In this document: piece by piece, positions 4,578 through 5,096 of the stretch
Position numbering within the stretch: the stretch's first letter is position 1
Layout of the letters: each line of letters opens with the position of its first letter
From: Syntrophaceae bacterium PtaB.Bin038
GTDB taxonomy: Bacteria; Desulfobacterota; Syntrophia; Syntrophales; UBA2192
DNA length: 5,096 bases
Reading direction: 5' to 3'
NCBI GenBank assembly: GCA_002067855.1
Contig: MVQS01000127.1
Coordinates: 1 to 5,096 of the forward strand
Position numbers and translations under genes: made by a program
Notes under the pieces: model-generated
What the model saw: only the letters and a program-made list of their open reading frames with translations
What the model was told of the DNA's origin: nothing
The model's database searches: none

Positions 4578-5081
4578 CTAGATTCTTTCGACCTGAAACC
4601 CCTGCATCTCGATGGCCACGGCCCGCTGGAGAATCTCGATGGTGATCACGAAGAGGTCCTTCCGGGGGTCGGCCTTCACGACAAGGCCCTCGATGTCCCT
4701 AAACGGCCCGTCGAGGATCCGGGCGCGCTCCCCGACCCTGGGGTAGCGGTAGTGCTGGATCTCCACCTTCGAGTCCACGAGGCGCCGGATGGCCTCGATC
4801 TTCTCGTCGGGCACCGGGATCGGGACATTCCCCCGGGCCGTCCCGAGGATCTTGACCACGCCGGGCGTTTTGAGGATATCGAGCCGCTCCTGGTTGTCGG
4901 CCCGCAGCATCTCGACGAAGAGGTAGCCCGGGAACATGGGAAGCTCGATCCTCTTCCTGCGGTCCTTCCTGCGGCTCCAGGTCTCGATCTTCGGCAGGAA
5001 GGCATGAATGGACTTCAGGGTCAGGCCGTCGTGGACCTTGCTCTCGTGGCGGCTTCTCGTGTGGACGGCGTACCAGGGCAT
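4578..5081 (-). CDS. NusG paralogue, UpxY/RfaH-like transcription antiterminator
   Basis: This 167-residue protein has the two-domain NusG layout. An N-terminal NGN domain (about 1-108) starts with PWYAVHTRSRHE and contains the hallmark PMFPGYLFVEM at 48-58, where LFPGYLF(V/I) is typical. A C-terminal KOW domain (about 115-165) carries VGERARILDGPFRDIEGLV. NusG paralogues bind the clamp helices of RNA polymerase and reduce pausing or termination in selected operons, often for polysaccharides. Basic residues at 38-45 (RKDRRKRI) are typical of the loop region. The most likely start is the ATG at 5079-5081, which puts WYAVHT at the N-terminus. An in-frame GTG at 5088-5090 has no visible ribosome-binding site, and the frame is still open at the right edge, so a longer start cannot be excluded. 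The next gene downstream is convergent, so this gene ends its transcription unit. Housekeeping NusG is less likely because no translation or ribosomal gene is adjacent, but this rests on limited context. Confidence 0.87.
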   Translation of the reverse strand: MPWYAVHTRSRHESKVHDGLTLKSIHAFLPKIETWSRRKDRRKRIELPMFPGYLFVEMLRADNQERLDILKTPGVVKILGTARGNVPIPVPDEKIEAIRRLVDSKVEIQHYRYPRVGERARILDGPFRDIEGLVVKADPRKDLFVITIEILQRAVAIEMQGFQVERI

Positions 5082-5096
5082 CAGGCGCACGCCCCC

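Noticed and set aside
1..5096. tRNA, rRNA, insertion sequence or defence system
   Set aside because: No cloverleaf-like segment, transposase-like protein, terminal inverted repeat pair or defence-type domain was seen on either strand.

Overview
The window looks like chromosomal DNA from a GC-rich strict anaerobe. A member of the Desulfobacterota (former Deltaproteobacteria), possibly a Syntrophales-type organism, is my best guess. This rests on a ferredoxin-dependent 2-oxoacid oxidoreductase operon, the high GC content, and short intergenic heptanucleotide arrays. The taxonomic placement is an inference from gene content and style, not from a marker gene.

Layout. (1) Positions 1-219, minus strand: the N-terminal 73 codons of a small class-I release-factor-like protein with a GGQ motif, cut by the window edge. 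(2) Positions 220-308: an 89-nt gap holding two short period-7 arrays of different consensus. (3) Positions 309-3308, minus strand: a tightly packed operon in the order 4Fe-4S ferredoxin subunit, alpha subunit (VorB-type), beta (TPP) subunit, gamma subunit, tandem-ACT-domain protein. Neighbouring oxidoreductase genes overlap or nearly touch (8-nt overlap, 7-nt gap, 11-nt overlap), and the ACT gene follows after 21 nt. (4) Positions 3309-3487: a divergent control region with one predicted sigma-70-type promoter in each direction and mirror-image -35 boxes. (5) Positions 3488-4522, plus strand: an RNase Z-like metallo-beta-lactamase-fold hydrolase. (6) Positions 4490-4570: two inverted heptad arrays that form a long imperfect hairpin between convergent genes. 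(7) Positions 4578-5081, minus strand: a NusG paralogue of the UpxY/RfaH-like kind. No gene-free stretch exceeds 180 nt.

How the genes work together. The four-subunit complex would oxidatively decarboxylate a 2-oxoacid to its acyl-CoA and pass electrons to ferredoxin. The alpha subunit resembles the branched-chain (2-oxoisovalerate, VOR) type, but substrate cannot be fixed from sequence alone. The co-transcribed tandem ACT protein is a plausible small-molecule sensor for this pathway. The hydrolase, the NusG paralogue and the release-factor-like gene are information-processing genes with no obvious metabolic tie to the operon.

I see no clear new defence or mobile system. The least explained structure is the set of four period-7 arrays. 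One encodes the end of the hydrolase, and one lies between the release-factor-like gene and what may be its former ribosome-binding site.
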